This document shows positions 23,737-31,512 of a DNA stretch of 64,000 nucleotides, one piece after another. Source of the DNA: Candidatus Omnitrophota bacterium (lineage in GTDB: Bacteria; Omnitrophota; Koll11; 1-14-0-20-64-10). The stretch is from assembly GCA_023818695.1 (NCBI GenBank), contig JAMWCF010000001.1, positions 434,001 to 498,000 of the forward strand, given 5' to 3'. The notes below the pieces were generated by a model. The model was not told the origin of the DNA and did not search any database. It saw only the letters and a program-made list of their open reading frames with translations. The position numbers were made by a program, and so were the translations under genes. How positions within the stretch are numbered: position 1 is the stretch's first letter; every line of letters starts with the position of its first letter.

Positions 23737-24171
23737 TAAACCGTGCAGCGCTTCAAGCCCAAGCAGGTAACTGTGCGCCCCGAAACCGGAAACCTGGCCG
23801 CTGACAACCGGCGCCATGAGCGACTGCTGACGGAACGATTCCCGCGCGTGGATGTTGCTCAAATGGACTTCGACCGCTGGGAGGGCGGCCGACTCCAGGG
23901 CATCCCGTATGGCGACGGAGGTGTGCGTGTAGGCGGCCGGGTTGATCAAAATCCCGTCGTAACGGCTGTGGGACGCGCCAATGGCATCCACAATCTCCCC
24001 CTCATGGTTCGACTGGAGGATCGTGAGGGTCACTTTCAACTCTTTCGCCCGCTGCCGAAGCGCTTGGTTGACGGCGTTCAAAGTCGTACGGCCGTAAACG
24101 GAAGGGTTCCGGCGTCCCAGCAAATGCAGATTGGGTCCATGAATGACGAGGATTTTCTTGGGAGATTTCAC
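23710..24171 (-). CDS. aroQ: 3-dehydroquinate dehydratase, type II
   Basis: Third step of the shikimate pathway. Type II motifs: ILVIHGPNLHLLGRRNPSVYG near the N-terminus (catalytic Tyr), LQSNHEGEIVDAI, ILINPAAYTHTSVAIRDAL, and EVHLSNIHARESFR. I use GTG 24171, which overlaps the stop of the Trm112-like gene as GTGA and gives 153 residues, the usual size; the longer frame to 24300 is a shadow. aroB is at 2088-3200. Its 3' end contains the efp promoter. Confidence 0.94.
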   Translation of the reverse strand: MKSPKKILVIHGPNLHLLGRRNPSVYGRTTLNAVNQALRQRAKELKVTLTILQSNHEGEIVDAIGASHSRYDGILINPAAYTHTSVAIRDALESAALPAVEVHLSNIHARESFRQQSLMAPVVSGQVSGFGAHSYLLGLEALHGLLTNSGHKR

Positions 24172-24359
24172 GAAATGCCCGTTGGTTGTTTTTTCTCGGG
24201 TTTGCGGCCCTCTTCCACCAGCAGAACGGGGATTCCGTCCCGCACGGGGAAAACCAGCCCGCAGGAAGCGCCCGTGCAGACAATGGTATCCCCACGCCAT
24301 TCAACACTCGAACGACAAGCGGGGCACGCTAGGATCTCCAGCAGTTCCTTATCGATCAT
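24168..24359 (-). CDS. Trm112-like zinc-binding small protein
   Basis: A 63-residue protein: MIDKELLEILACPACRSSVE, then CTGASCGLVFPVRDGIPVLL. The CPAC and C-x4-C pairs form a zinc ribbon. Bacterial members (YcaR-like) are usually annotated Trm112 family; in eukaryotes and archaea Trm112 activates methyltransferases, but the bacterial role is not settled. It starts seven bases after the rmuC stop and overlaps aroQ by GTGA. Confidence 0.85.
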   Translation of the reverse strand: MIDKELLEILACPACRSSVEWRGDTIVCTGASCGLVFPVRDGIPVLLVEEGRKPEKKQPTGIS

Positions 24360-24366
24360 TGGACCT

Positions 24367-25467
24367 TCACACTCCCTTCAGAGAAGCGGCCTGGCCTTCT
24401 TCGAATGACAATTCCGCCGCCCTTTTTGACGGGGCCTCGATCGCCTTGAGCTTGTCTTCGAACTGGGACAGGTGCCGGTCCGCCTTTGAGAAATTCTGCG
24501 CGGCGTTGCCCAGCTGCTTGCCAACCAGGTCAAAATCCACCCGCAGCCCCGAGAGCTCCCTGTAAAGACTGCTCAAACCGGCCAGGATATCCTTCGCCCG
24601 CTGTTCGACCTCGAACCCCCTCAAACCGTGAAGGATGACCAGCAGGTAGGCGTAAAAGCTGTTCGGGGAAACCGGGATCACTTTTTTCTGGATTGCATGC
24701 TGGAAAAGCCCTTTCTCATCGCTGATGCCGTCCTCTCGGATCATCACCTCGTAATAGACGTTCTCCGACGGAATGTACATCAACGCAAATTCAAACGTCC
24801 CCTCCGAAGGCCGGATATACTTCCCCGCGATCGAATCGATGTGGTTTTTCACGTTTCGGATCAACGCCTTGCGGGCCTCGGCCCTCTCTTGGTCGGTGGC
24901 CGCCTGCGCGAGGCGCTGGAAGTTCTCCAGCGGGAACTTGGAATCGACCGGCACCAGGCGCCCGCGCATGCGGATCACCGCATCTACCCGTTCGCCGTCG
25001 GAAAAACCGTGCTGGAACGCGTAGAATTCGTTCTTGGGCAGAATCTGCCTCAAGAGGTCCTCCAGAAAAAATTCGCCGATCCCGCCCCGCATCTTGGGGG
25101 CTCTCAACAGATCCTGCAGGGAGGAAACATCGCGGCCGACCTCCTCCACATCTTTGATTGCTTCTTGAAGCCGGCCCAATTCCTGCGACGCCTTGGTCAT
25201 GGTGTCGTTGACCTGCTGAAGCTTCTGGCTGACCGTGAGTTCGGTCGTTTGGACCTGCCCCTGCATCTGGCTCCACACCTTCTGGATCTCCAACGCGAAC
25301 TGCTTCAACAACTCGTCCCGCAGGAGGTTCAGCTTGGCCTCTTCTTTCCGTTCCAGCGCCTGCTGCATCTCCAGCGGCAGCGGGGAACGGACAAGCCGCC
25401 AGAGAAACAAAACCATCATTCCCAGCAGAAGAACGGCGGCTATCCCCAGCCACGTCCACAGCATCAT
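24367..25467 (-). CDS. rmuC: RmuC family DNA recombination protein
   Basis: A 366-residue protein with one N-terminal transmembrane helix (LWTWLGIAAVLLLGMMVLFLW), a long coiled coil (about 35-120), and a C-terminal restriction-endonuclease-like domain: MRGGIGEFFLEDLLRQIL, RLVPVDSKFPLENF, FALMYIPSENVYYEV. RmuC limits DNA inversions and rearrangements in E. coli. Start ATG 25467 follows GGGGGAGAG and stands ten bases after the DUF1844 stop; the adjacent ATG 25464 is equally possible. Longer reading frames upstream lack sense. Confidence 0.9.
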   Translation of the reverse strand: MMLWTWLGIAAVLLLGMMVLFLWRLVRSPLPLEMQQALERKEEAKLNLLRDELLKQFALEIQKVWSQMQGQVQTTELTVSQKLQQVNDTMTKASQELGRLQEAIKDVEEVGRDVSSLQDLLRAPKMRGGIGEFFLEDLLRQILPKNEFYAFQHGFSDGERVDAVIRMRGRLVPVDSKFPLENFQRLAQAATDQERAEARKALIRNVKNHIDSIAGKYIRPSEGTFEFALMYIPSENVYYEVMIREDGISDEKGLFQHAIQKKVIPVSPNSFYAYLLVILHGLRGFEVEQRAKDILAGLSSLYRELSGLRVDFDLVGKQLGNAAQNFSKADRHLSQFEDKLKAIEAPSKRAAELSFEEGQAASLKGV

Positions 25468-25477
25468 CTCTCTCCCC

Positions 25478-25936
25478 CTATAAAGGACGTCCCTGATCCA
25501 CCTTGCTGACGTACTGCATCCGCAGTTCGTAAAGGAGGTTGTCCAACAAGGCGATTTCATCGCCGTTGAGATTCCCGGCGGTCTTTTCCTTCAGCATGCC
25601 TAGGACGTCGATCAGATAGCGGGCCTGCTCCAGATCGATCTGCGACTGGCGGGTAACCGGATGGGGAATCTCCCCCAAAGCGATCATCGCCTGCATGGAC
25701 AGGGTGGAAAGGAAAAAGGCGAACTCCGACTGCTCCTGCCCGGCCGGCCTAGTACGGGCCTGCGGACCCGGTTCAGGCCGCTTCTCTTTCGGCGCAGGGC
25801 CGGCCTGCCGGCTTTCCGGAGAAAAGGCGGCGGCCTGTTTCGCGGATGAGGCCTGCCCCTTCTCCCGTTGAACCCGTTCCTTCCAGTCTTCATCCACCTT
25901 CTTCACGACTTCACGTGATTCGTCGCTCATTGCCAT
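25478..25936 (-). CDS. DUF1844 family protein
   Basis: A 152-residue protein. The C-terminal ~85 residues match DUF1844: FAFFLSTLSMQAMIALGEIP, QIDLEQARYLIDVLGMLKEK, and LLDNLLYELRMQYV. The N-terminal ~60 residues are charged and Pro/Ala-rich, probably disordered. Function unknown; I believe the family is common in deltaproteobacteria and PVC bacteria. Start ATG 25936, with GGGG five bases before it; the ATG at 25930 overlaps the MEMO stop as ATGA and could also serve. Confidence 0.78.
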   Translation of the reverse strand: MAMSDESREVVKKVDEDWKERVQREKGQASSAKQAAAFSPESRQAGPAPKEKRPEPGPQARTRPAGQEQSEFAFFLSTLSMQAMIALGEIPHPVTRQSQIDLEQARYLIDVLGMLKEKTAGNLNGDEIALLDNLLYELRMQYVSKVDQGRPL

Positions 25937-26778
25937 ATGATCCCCGCATATCCCATGACGGAATCCCGAAAACCTATCTGCTGGGCGCTCGTCCGGTAAG
26001 AAACCAGCCGGGATCGGCCCGCCCCCAACTCCCTTGCCGCAGTCATCACTACGGCTGCCACCTGAACGCCGCACACCGGTATCGCATCCCTCTGAACGGT
26101 CTTCAGGAATCCCTCTTCGTCGAATCCCAGGAGGGCGCGAATGACCGTCTCATCCTTCTTCCGAACATCTTCCAGAGGTTCGAAGCTTGAAAGATTCACC
26201 GAGGCGACGAGCAGCGGATTTTCCCCGGAAGCCCGTAGTGCCCTGGCAATCCCCCTGCCGAGCTCTCCAACCCGGAGGGGATCTTTATCCGATAATACAA
26301 CAGGAACAAACCAATGGATACCCACAAATCGCTGGAGAAACGGCAACTGGACCTCCGCCGAATGCTCATCCCGGTGACCGCCGCTGTCTTTTTCCAGGAT
26401 CCCATCAGCTTCCTTATAAATCGCCTCGGCCAATTCCTGAAAAACAGGCAGTTTCCCCAGCGGCGTCCGCCATATCCCACCGCACACAATGCTGGCGGAG
26501 GACCCCTGCGTGTGCCGCGGACCTATGATGACGGCTCCGCGCGCACGGCCCACCTGGGCGTAAACCGACGCAGCCACTTCTCCGGAGGCCGTATCCCCCC
26601 CATGCGGGACGCAGACGGCAACCACTCTTTCCTTTCCCTTGGAAACCTGTCCTGCGTCTCCCAAAAGATCCAGGGATCCCCGCAAGGTGTTCTCTTGGGC
26701 CGCATAAAAGATCCCGGCAACGGCCGGTTCACGAATGGGCCCCGTCCTACCTTTTCTTTTGACCGTGCGGCCCGACAT
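25927..26778 (-). CDS. MEMO1-family protein (AmmeMemoRadiSam B type)
   Basis: A 283-residue protein of the MEMO family, structurally related to class III extradiol dioxygenases. Motifs: REPAVAGIFYA at the start, VCVPHGG, VIIGPRHTQGS, DEHSAEVQLPFLQ (the His/Glu ligands), LVASVNLSSFE, and the terminal MGYAGIIW. In many genomes it clusters with AMMECR1 and a radical SAM gene, neither of which is present here. The start at ATG 26778 lies inside the M16 gene by 32 bases. Biochemical role unknown. Confidence 0.85.
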   Translation of the reverse strand: MSGRTVKRKGRTGPIREPAVAGIFYAAQENTLRGSLDLLGDAGQVSKGKERVVAVCVPHGGDTASGEVAASVYAQVGRARGAVIIGPRHTQGSSASIVCGGIWRTPLGKLPVFQELAEAIYKEADGILEKDSGGHRDEHSAEVQLPFLQRFVGIHWFVPVVLSDKDPLRVGELGRGIARALRASGENPLLVASVNLSSFEPLEDVRKKDETVIRALLGFDEEGFLKTVQRDAIPVCGVQVAAVVMTAARELGAGRSRLVSYRTSAQQIGFRDSVMGYAGIIWQ

Positions 26779-29401
26779 CGACGATCTCGGCCAGCGTGCC
26801 GGATTCACCGGACGAACCGGCCTCTTCCCCACCTGCTGGCTGTCCGATGACAATGGCGCACCGGTTGGAATCAAGAACTGTCCGGGCAAATGACCGCAAC
26901 TGCTGGGAGGTCAATTCCCGAATTCTGGCTTCATAGCGCCGCGGGTAATCGTATCCGAGCCCATACAGCTCATCCAACCCCAACTGCGATACCTCGGCGG
27001 ACTGGGTCTGTCTGGCGATCCGCCTGGCTCCCAGGAGCCCCTGTTTTGCATCCTGCAGCTCCTTGTCCGGGACGGGAACGGTCGACAGACGGGATATCTC
27101 CTCAAGAAGAACCTTTCTGATATTTTCAATCTGGGCCGGTTCCGCAACCGCGTAAAGAACGAAAGCGCCCGGCTCCAGTCCGTGAACCGCAAAAGAGCCG
27201 ACGGTATAAGCCAACCCCCTCTTCTCCCGGACCTCCTTGAAAAGCCGGCCGGCGCCACCTGAAAGGATCGTGTCAAGCAGGTCCAGCTCCGCGATAGAAG
27301 GGTCTGAAAGGCCGACGGTGTGAAATCCGATCATGATCAACCCCTCTTTACGGGAAACCGCTTCCACATGCTCCTTCGGGCCGCTCAAGGCCGGCTCCGG
27401 AGGATGGATAACCTGCTCTCCTGTGCCCGCGGACAGACCACCGAAGGCCTGCCGGCACATGGAGAGGACCTTCTCCTTCTGGAAATCACCGACGATGCTG
27501 ATCACCATCCTTTCCGGCACCAGCACCCGCTTGTAAAAATTTCTCAACTCTTCCGGCCGCAGTTTTGCAACCCGGTCTGGATCGCCGCTGGGATCGAAAC
27601 GGTAGGGGTGCGTTGTGAAGAGGGTCCCCATCATCCGCTTGGCCCCCCACGCAAACGGATCCTCCTCGGCGGTTTTGATCTGCGCCAACAGGAGCTGTCT
27701 TTCCTTCTCCAGCTCCTGTTCCGGGAAATGGGAGTGGAGGATCAGATCGGCGAGAAGCCGCATCGATTCCTCCAAACCATCAGGCGTCACCTCCATGCTC
27801 AAACCGATGCTGTTTCTTCCGGAAAAAGGATGTAGGGTTCCCCCTAAGCCGTTGATCTCCTCTACGATCTGCTGTGCCGACCGGCGCGGCGTCCCCCTCA
27901 TCAGCATCCGGGCCGTCAGGGTGGAGATGCCGTTGTTTTCTTCGGTCTCATACCGGACGCCGCCGAGAAAAGAGACCTGCAGGGTCACCAGAGGAACCCG
28001 ATGATCCTCCCTCAACAGGATCCGAAGCCCGTTCTGTAGGACCTCCTTCTCGGCATGCCTCTCACCGCCTGCTCCCGGCGCGGAGACCTGTTGTCCGAAT
28101 CGCTCCAGCGCACCCCTTGGGAAAAGGGTAACCGTCGTCGCAGTCTGCGCTTTCAGATACAACAGGGCAGCTCTGCGGATATCCTCCGCCGAAACCGATT
28201 GAATCCCTTCCAGGTACCGGTAAGAAAACGCCGGATCCCCCACCAAAACCTCATTGCCGGCCAGATCGGCTGCCAAACCGGTGACCGTCTGCCTGTCGGC
28301 CCAATAATGCCGCAGAAGAGCCCTCTTGGCCGATTCGATCTCCTGCTGTGAAAACAGCTCTTTTGAAGCCCTCTCCACCTGTTCCCAAATCCCCCGAACC
28401 GCTTCCTGAACCTTTTCCGGCTCGGACCGGAACGTCACCACAAAGAGACCGGGATCCTGCGGGGTATAGTTCCAGGAACTGACCGAATGGACGATCCCCG
28501 TTTCCTTCAAAGACCTGTCCAGCCAGGAACCGCGGTATCCTCCCAGCAATCGAGCCAAGAGATCCAAAGCAAACAGGTCCGGATGGGCGACGGCAACCGA
28601 AGGGAACCCGACGGCGGCCATGGCCGTGGCCACATCCGCCTCCCGGCTGATCTGCCTGGGACCGGTTAGCGGCGGCTCCTGCGGAAGAGGTTCCAGCGCG
28701 ATCCGTCCCGGTTCGATGCCTGCCGTCAACCCTTCAAGCCGTTTGAACACCGCTTCCGGCTCCACATCCCCTACGACGGCCAAAACAATCTGATGAGGCC
28801 GATACCACTGCCGGTGATAAGCCACCACCTCTTCACGGCTCAACTTCGTCAATAACGGCTCATACCCGATGATCGGAATCCGGTACGGGTGCACCCTGTA
28901 AGCGGTTTCAAACAGGGACTCCCACAGCAGGTGGTCCGGATCATCCTTGCCGAGCTTCAATTCACGCAGAACGACATCCTTCTCTTTGGCGAATTCGGCG
29001 GGGTCAAAGCTTGAAAAAAAGAGGGCGTCGACCAAAAGATCGGCACCTTCCGACCAAAACTCCTTATTGACGATCAGCTGGTAGCTGGTGGTGTCGTAGG
29101 TGGTGAACCCCTGGGACGTCCCCCCGTAGGATCTGGCCTCCTGTTCGACCGCCCCGACAGGCCTCCGGGAAGTCCCTTTGAACAGCATATGCTCCAGGAC
29201 GTGAGAAATCCCGGTCCCCAGAAAGGCCCCCTCCCTCGCGGAGCCAGTCCTGACGGTCGCGTGAAAAGCGACAAGCGGATGGGCCCTGTCCTGCTGGACG
29301 ATGACGGTCAAACCGTTGGGAAGGACCTTCCGGAGGTAGGCAGGGGGCCGCCTCTCCTTCGATGAGAGATCAGAAAAGATCGGTCTTTCCGGAACAGCCA
29401 T
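26747..29401 (-). CDS. M16 family zinc peptidase, two tandem halves
   Basis: An 884-residue insulinase/PqqL-type peptidase. The N-terminal half holds the inverted zinc motif HVLEH (67-71) with the distal Glu147 in VLREL, so it should be active. The second half (about 440-880, LQNGLRILLREDHRVPLVTL) has the same fold but no HxxEH, as in other one-chain or two-chain M16 enzymes. In frame upstream of the ATG, the sequence reads ITFLIFFYLLSGGQAMA, a convincing signal peptide. No ATG, GTG or TTG precedes it; an ATC at 29444-29446 overlaps the rpsU stop as TAATC. The real protein is probably exported and 15 residues longer. Confidence 0.92.
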   Translation of the reverse strand: MAVPERPIFSDLSSKERRPPAYLRKVLPNGLTVIVQQDRAHPLVAFHATVRTGSAREGAFLGTGISHVLEHMLFKGTSRRPVGAVEQEARSYGGTSQGFTTYDTTSYQLIVNKEFWSEGADLLVDALFFSSFDPAEFAKEKDVVLRELKLGKDDPDHLLWESLFETAYRVHPYRIPIIGYEPLLTKLSREEVVAYHRQWYRPHQIVLAVVGDVEPEAVFKRLEGLTAGIEPGRIALEPLPQEPPLTGPRQISREADVATAMAAVGFPSVAVAHPDLFALDLLARLLGGYRGSWLDRSLKETGIVHSVSSWNYTPQDPGLFVVTFRSEPEKVQEAVRGIWEQVERASKELFSQQEIESAKRALLRHYWADRQTVTGLAADLAGNEVLVGDPAFSYRYLEGIQSVSAEDIRRAALLYLKAQTATTVTLFPRGALERFGQQVSAPGAGGERHAEKEVLQNGLRILLREDHRVPLVTLQVSFLGGVRYETEENNGISTLTARMLMRGTPRRSAQQIVEEINGLGGTLHPFSGRNSIGLSMEVTPDGLEESMRLLADLILHSHFPEQELEKERQLLLAQIKTAEEDPFAWGAKRMMGTLFTTHPYRFDPSGDPDRVAKLRPEELRNFYKRVLVPERMVISIVGDFQKEKVLSMCRQAFGGLSAGTGEQVIHPPEPALSGPKEHVEAVSRKEGLIMIGFHTVGLSDPSIAELDLLDTILSGGAGRLFKEVREKRGLAYTVGSFAVHGLEPGAFVLYAVAEPAQIENIRKVLLEEISRLSTVPVPDKELQDAKQGLLGARRIARQTQSAEVSQLGLDELYGLGYDYPRRYEARIRELTSQQLRSFARTVLDSNRCAIVIGQPAGGEEAGSSGESGTLAEIVDVGPHGQKKR

Positions 29402-29445
29402 GGCCTGACCCCCGGACAGGAGATAGAAAAAGATGAGGAAGGTGA

Positions 29446-29616
29446 TTAAGTTCGTCTGCGGCCTTCTCGCAACTTGCGGCGCCGGACAACGGAGGGCTTT
29501 TCGTAATGTTTTCGCGCCCGGACCACTTTTAAGATCCCCTCCCGCTCGACCTTTTTTTTAAGGCGGCGAAGGGCTTTTTCCAACGGCTCATTCTCTCGGA
29601 CTTCAACTGCAGGCAT
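29446..29616 (-). CDS. rpsU: 30S ribosomal protein bS21
   Basis: A 56-residue protein, MPAVEVRENEPLEKALRRLK at the start, then KKVEREGILKVVRARKHYEK and PSVVRRRKLREGRRRT, the standard bS21 pattern. It sits on the platform of the 30S subunit and helps initiation. The ATG is preceded by AGAGGAG at a nine-base spacing. It has its own strong promoter (29642-29670) and is the first gene of a string leading to the M16 peptidase. It is far from the other ribosomal genes, as is usual for rpsU. Confidence 0.95.
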   Translation of the reverse strand: MPAVEVRENEPLEKALRRLKKKVEREGILKVVRARKHYEKPSVVRRRKLREGRRRT

Positions 29617-29641
29617 TCAACGTAACTCCTCTGTTTTAACT

Positions 29642-29670
29642 ATGATACATAAAATGGACCCCGCCGTCAA
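29642..29670 (-). promoter_or_regulatory. Promoter of rpsU
   Basis: On the minus strand: TTGACG (29665-29670), a 17-base spacer, TATCAT (29642-29647). Both boxes match 5 of 6 with ideal spacing, the best vegetative promoter in the window. The expected start is about 20 bases before the rpsU ATG, leaving a short leader that contains AGAGGAG. It lies in the 74-base gap after the second TonB-like gene. Confidence 0.8.
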
Positions 29671-29690
29671 GGAAAGCTCCCGTCGGAAAT

Positions 29691-30323
29691 TCAATCGAGC
29701 CGGTACTGGATCAGAAACTCCAAATCCGGCAAAGAATTCTTCAACTCGTCGGGACACCGGGGATAGGGGACGGCCTCCTGAACCCCCTTAACCGCCAGCT
29801 CCCCTATGAGGGGATCCGAAGCTTCCAGCAAAACCGCCGTCTTCAACTGGCCATCCGGCCGGATGGAAAGACGCAAACGGACCGCTCCCTCGATCGGGTT
29901 GCGGGGATAAACAAGGTTCGTTTCGAGATGCTGGCGGATGAGATTTTTGTACTCAACAAGGGCAAACGCCGACTGCGGAATGACCGCCCCCGCTCCGCGA
30001 AGAACCGGCAGATCGGCAACGGATGACTTCGTGCTTCGCCGAACTGATGGGGTTGCAACCTCCAGCTGCTTGCGAACGGTATCCGGCTTCTGTTCCTTCG
30101 GGGCAACGGCAGGCAAAACCGGCTTATCCGGCACAGAAGGCCGGACGATCGCCGCCGGGGGACCGGTCTTCCGACGGTTCACGTCCTTCCCAGAGAGAGC
30201 GATGTACGAAATTTCCAGCGGGTGCAATGTTTCCCGAGAAGGAACTATCCCGCTGGGCGGTCGGATGGCCAGAAGCCCCATGTGCAGAAGAACGGAAGCC
30301 GCAACGGAGACTTTCAAGCTCAT
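29691..30323 (-). CDS. TonB-like energy transducer (second of two)
   Basis: A 210-residue protein with an N-terminal hydrophobic anchor (about 5-24, VAASVLLHMGLLAI), a Pro/Lys-rich periplasmic linker and a TonB C-terminal domain (about 125-210: YKNLIRQHLETNLVYPRNP, VRLRLSIRPDGQLKTAVLLE, FLIQYRL). It would transmit proton-motive force to outer-membrane receptors. The basic, Ser/His anchor motif is SVLLHMG, as in TonB. It closes the cobalamin-regulated operon. ExbB and ExbD are not encoded in the window. Confidence 0.82.
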   Translation of the reverse strand: MSLKVSVAASVLLHMGLLAIRPPSGIVPSRETLHPLEISYIALSGKDVNRRKTGPPAAIVRPSVPDKPVLPAVAPKEQKPDTVRKQLEVATPSVRRSTKSSVADLPVLRGAGAVIPQSAFALVEYKNLIRQHLETNLVYPRNPIEGAVRLRLSIRPDGQLKTAVLLEASDPLIGELAVKGVQEAVPYPRCPDELKNSLPDLEFLIQYRLD

Positions 30324-30338
30324 CGAGACCGCACGCCG

Positions 30339-30974
30339 CTAACTCTCCTGAAACCGTATCCTGACAGTGAACGAAACCGTCTCCTTGAGCCACGACGCCG
30401 GCAGAGGCGGAAACGGGGCGGACGCCTGAATCCCCTCCAGGACCGCTTTTTCCAGAGGGGTCCCCGCGGCGGAACCCGATCCGATCACCTTTGCCGATTT
30501 CACGTTGCCGTGCTGGTCCAGCACAAAGTAAAGAATCGCCTCCGTCCGGCCGACCACTCGTGCGCCGGCCCTGTGACGGATCGTTCTGCCTAGCTTTGAG
30601 CGCAGTTGCTCGATATACGGCTGCATCGATGCCGCATCTTTTCCATCCAGCGTCAAAACAGCGGATGTGTCTTTTTGCTCCTCCACAGGGGCGATGGCTT
30701 CATCCGCCTGAATGGAGCGCCCTCCGGCGGTCGGTGCCTGTTGAAACCGTGGACCAGTCTCGGGGATGTAAACAAATTCGATCTCCGGCAGAAGGTCGGA
30801 CGGTTCCGCTGATAAAACGGCGGGATCTTGGCTGACATCGTCATGACGACGGACCGGAAAAAAGGCCCCTTTCCCGATGCTGAATGTCAGCATGACCGCG
30901 GCATGGAAAAACAGGGAACAGCTGACCGCTACTTGGAAGCGGCGACGGCTGCCGCCGACCTGTGCGTTATCCAC
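30339..30974 (-). CDS. TonB-like energy transducer (first of two)
   Basis: A 211-residue protein built like its downstream neighbour: anchor helix at about 14-33 (VAVSCSLFFHAAVMLTFSIG), a variable linker, and a TonB C-terminal domain (about 118-211: YIEQLRSKLGRTIRHRAG, AILYFVLDQHGNVKSAKVIG, TVRIRFQES). The two are not close in sequence, so they are not a recent duplication. The gene overlaps the end of the DUF6580 gene by 46 bases. Location behind a BtuB-like receptor suggests that it energises cobamide uptake. Confidence 0.82.
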   Translation of the reverse strand: MDNAQVGGSRRRFQVAVSCSLFFHAAVMLTFSIGKGAFFPVRRHDDVSQDPAVLSAEPSDLLPEIEFVYIPETGPRFQQAPTAGGRSIQADEAIAPVEEQKDTSAVLTLDGKDAASMQPYIEQLRSKLGRTIRHRAGARVVGRTEAILYFVLDQHGNVKSAKVIGSGSAAGTPLEKAVLEGIQASAPFPPLPASWLKETVSFTVRIRFQES

Positions 30975-31459
30975 CGATTCAAAAGTTCATAACCCCCGAA
31001 AAGGATGGCGGTGTAGAGAACGTCTCCAATCAAGCCGTTGCGATAAAACGGAATGCCGGCGGCGTAACAGGCCGCCAATCCGCCCGCATCCGCCGGATAA
31101 TATCCCTTCCCGCACCCGAACAGCCACACCCCGAAATTGGACAGGAGAAAAAACAGGGTCGACGCCAGCGCGGAGCAGCCAACGACGCCGGCGACCGTCC
31201 GTCTTTTCCTCAAGAGGAAACCGATGCCGGCGCTCAAGGCCACGGCCGCCCAGCCGAACAGATGCTCCGGAATCCAGCCCAGCAGGAGGTCCCCCGCGGC
31301 CATCGCCGACACCGCCGCCAAGGGGGCCCATCTTTTCGGAAGGGTGGCCCCGCAAAAAAGACCGATTCCGATCACGGGAGCGATATTGGGAATGTGCGGC
31401 ATCACGCGCAGGATAACGGCCATGAAAACAAAAAATAAAGGGAGACGCACTTGTTCCAT
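30929..31459 (-). CDS. DUF6580 family membrane protein, candidate cobamide importer
   Basis: A 176-residue protein with five or six predicted membrane helices. It follows the DUF6580 pattern: ILRVMPHIPNIAPVIGIGLF near the start, AVSAMAAGDLLLGW, STLFFLLSNFGVWLFG, GLAACYAAGIPFYRNGLIGD and LFGGYELL. Size and topology resemble solitary ECF S-components such as BtuM. ATG 31459 is chosen because AAAGGAGG stands five bases before it; the longer frame is spurious. It is the second gene under a cobalamin riboswitch, between the BtuB-like receptor and two TonB proteins. No BtuCDF ABC transporter is present, so import of cobamides across the inner membrane is a reasonable inference. Confidence 0.78.
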   Translation of the reverse strand: MEQVRLPLFFVFMAVILRVMPHIPNIAPVIGIGLFCGATLPKRWAPLAAVSAMAAGDLLLGWIPEHLFGWAAVALSAGIGFLLRKRRTVAGVVGCSALASTLFFLLSNFGVWLFGCGKGYYPADAGGLAACYAAGIPFYRNGLIGDVLYTAILFGGYELLNRWITHRSAAAVAASK

Positions 31460-31512
31460 AAAAACCTCCTTTTTAACGTCCCTCTTACTATACCAAAATA
31501 AGTTTTTCGGCT

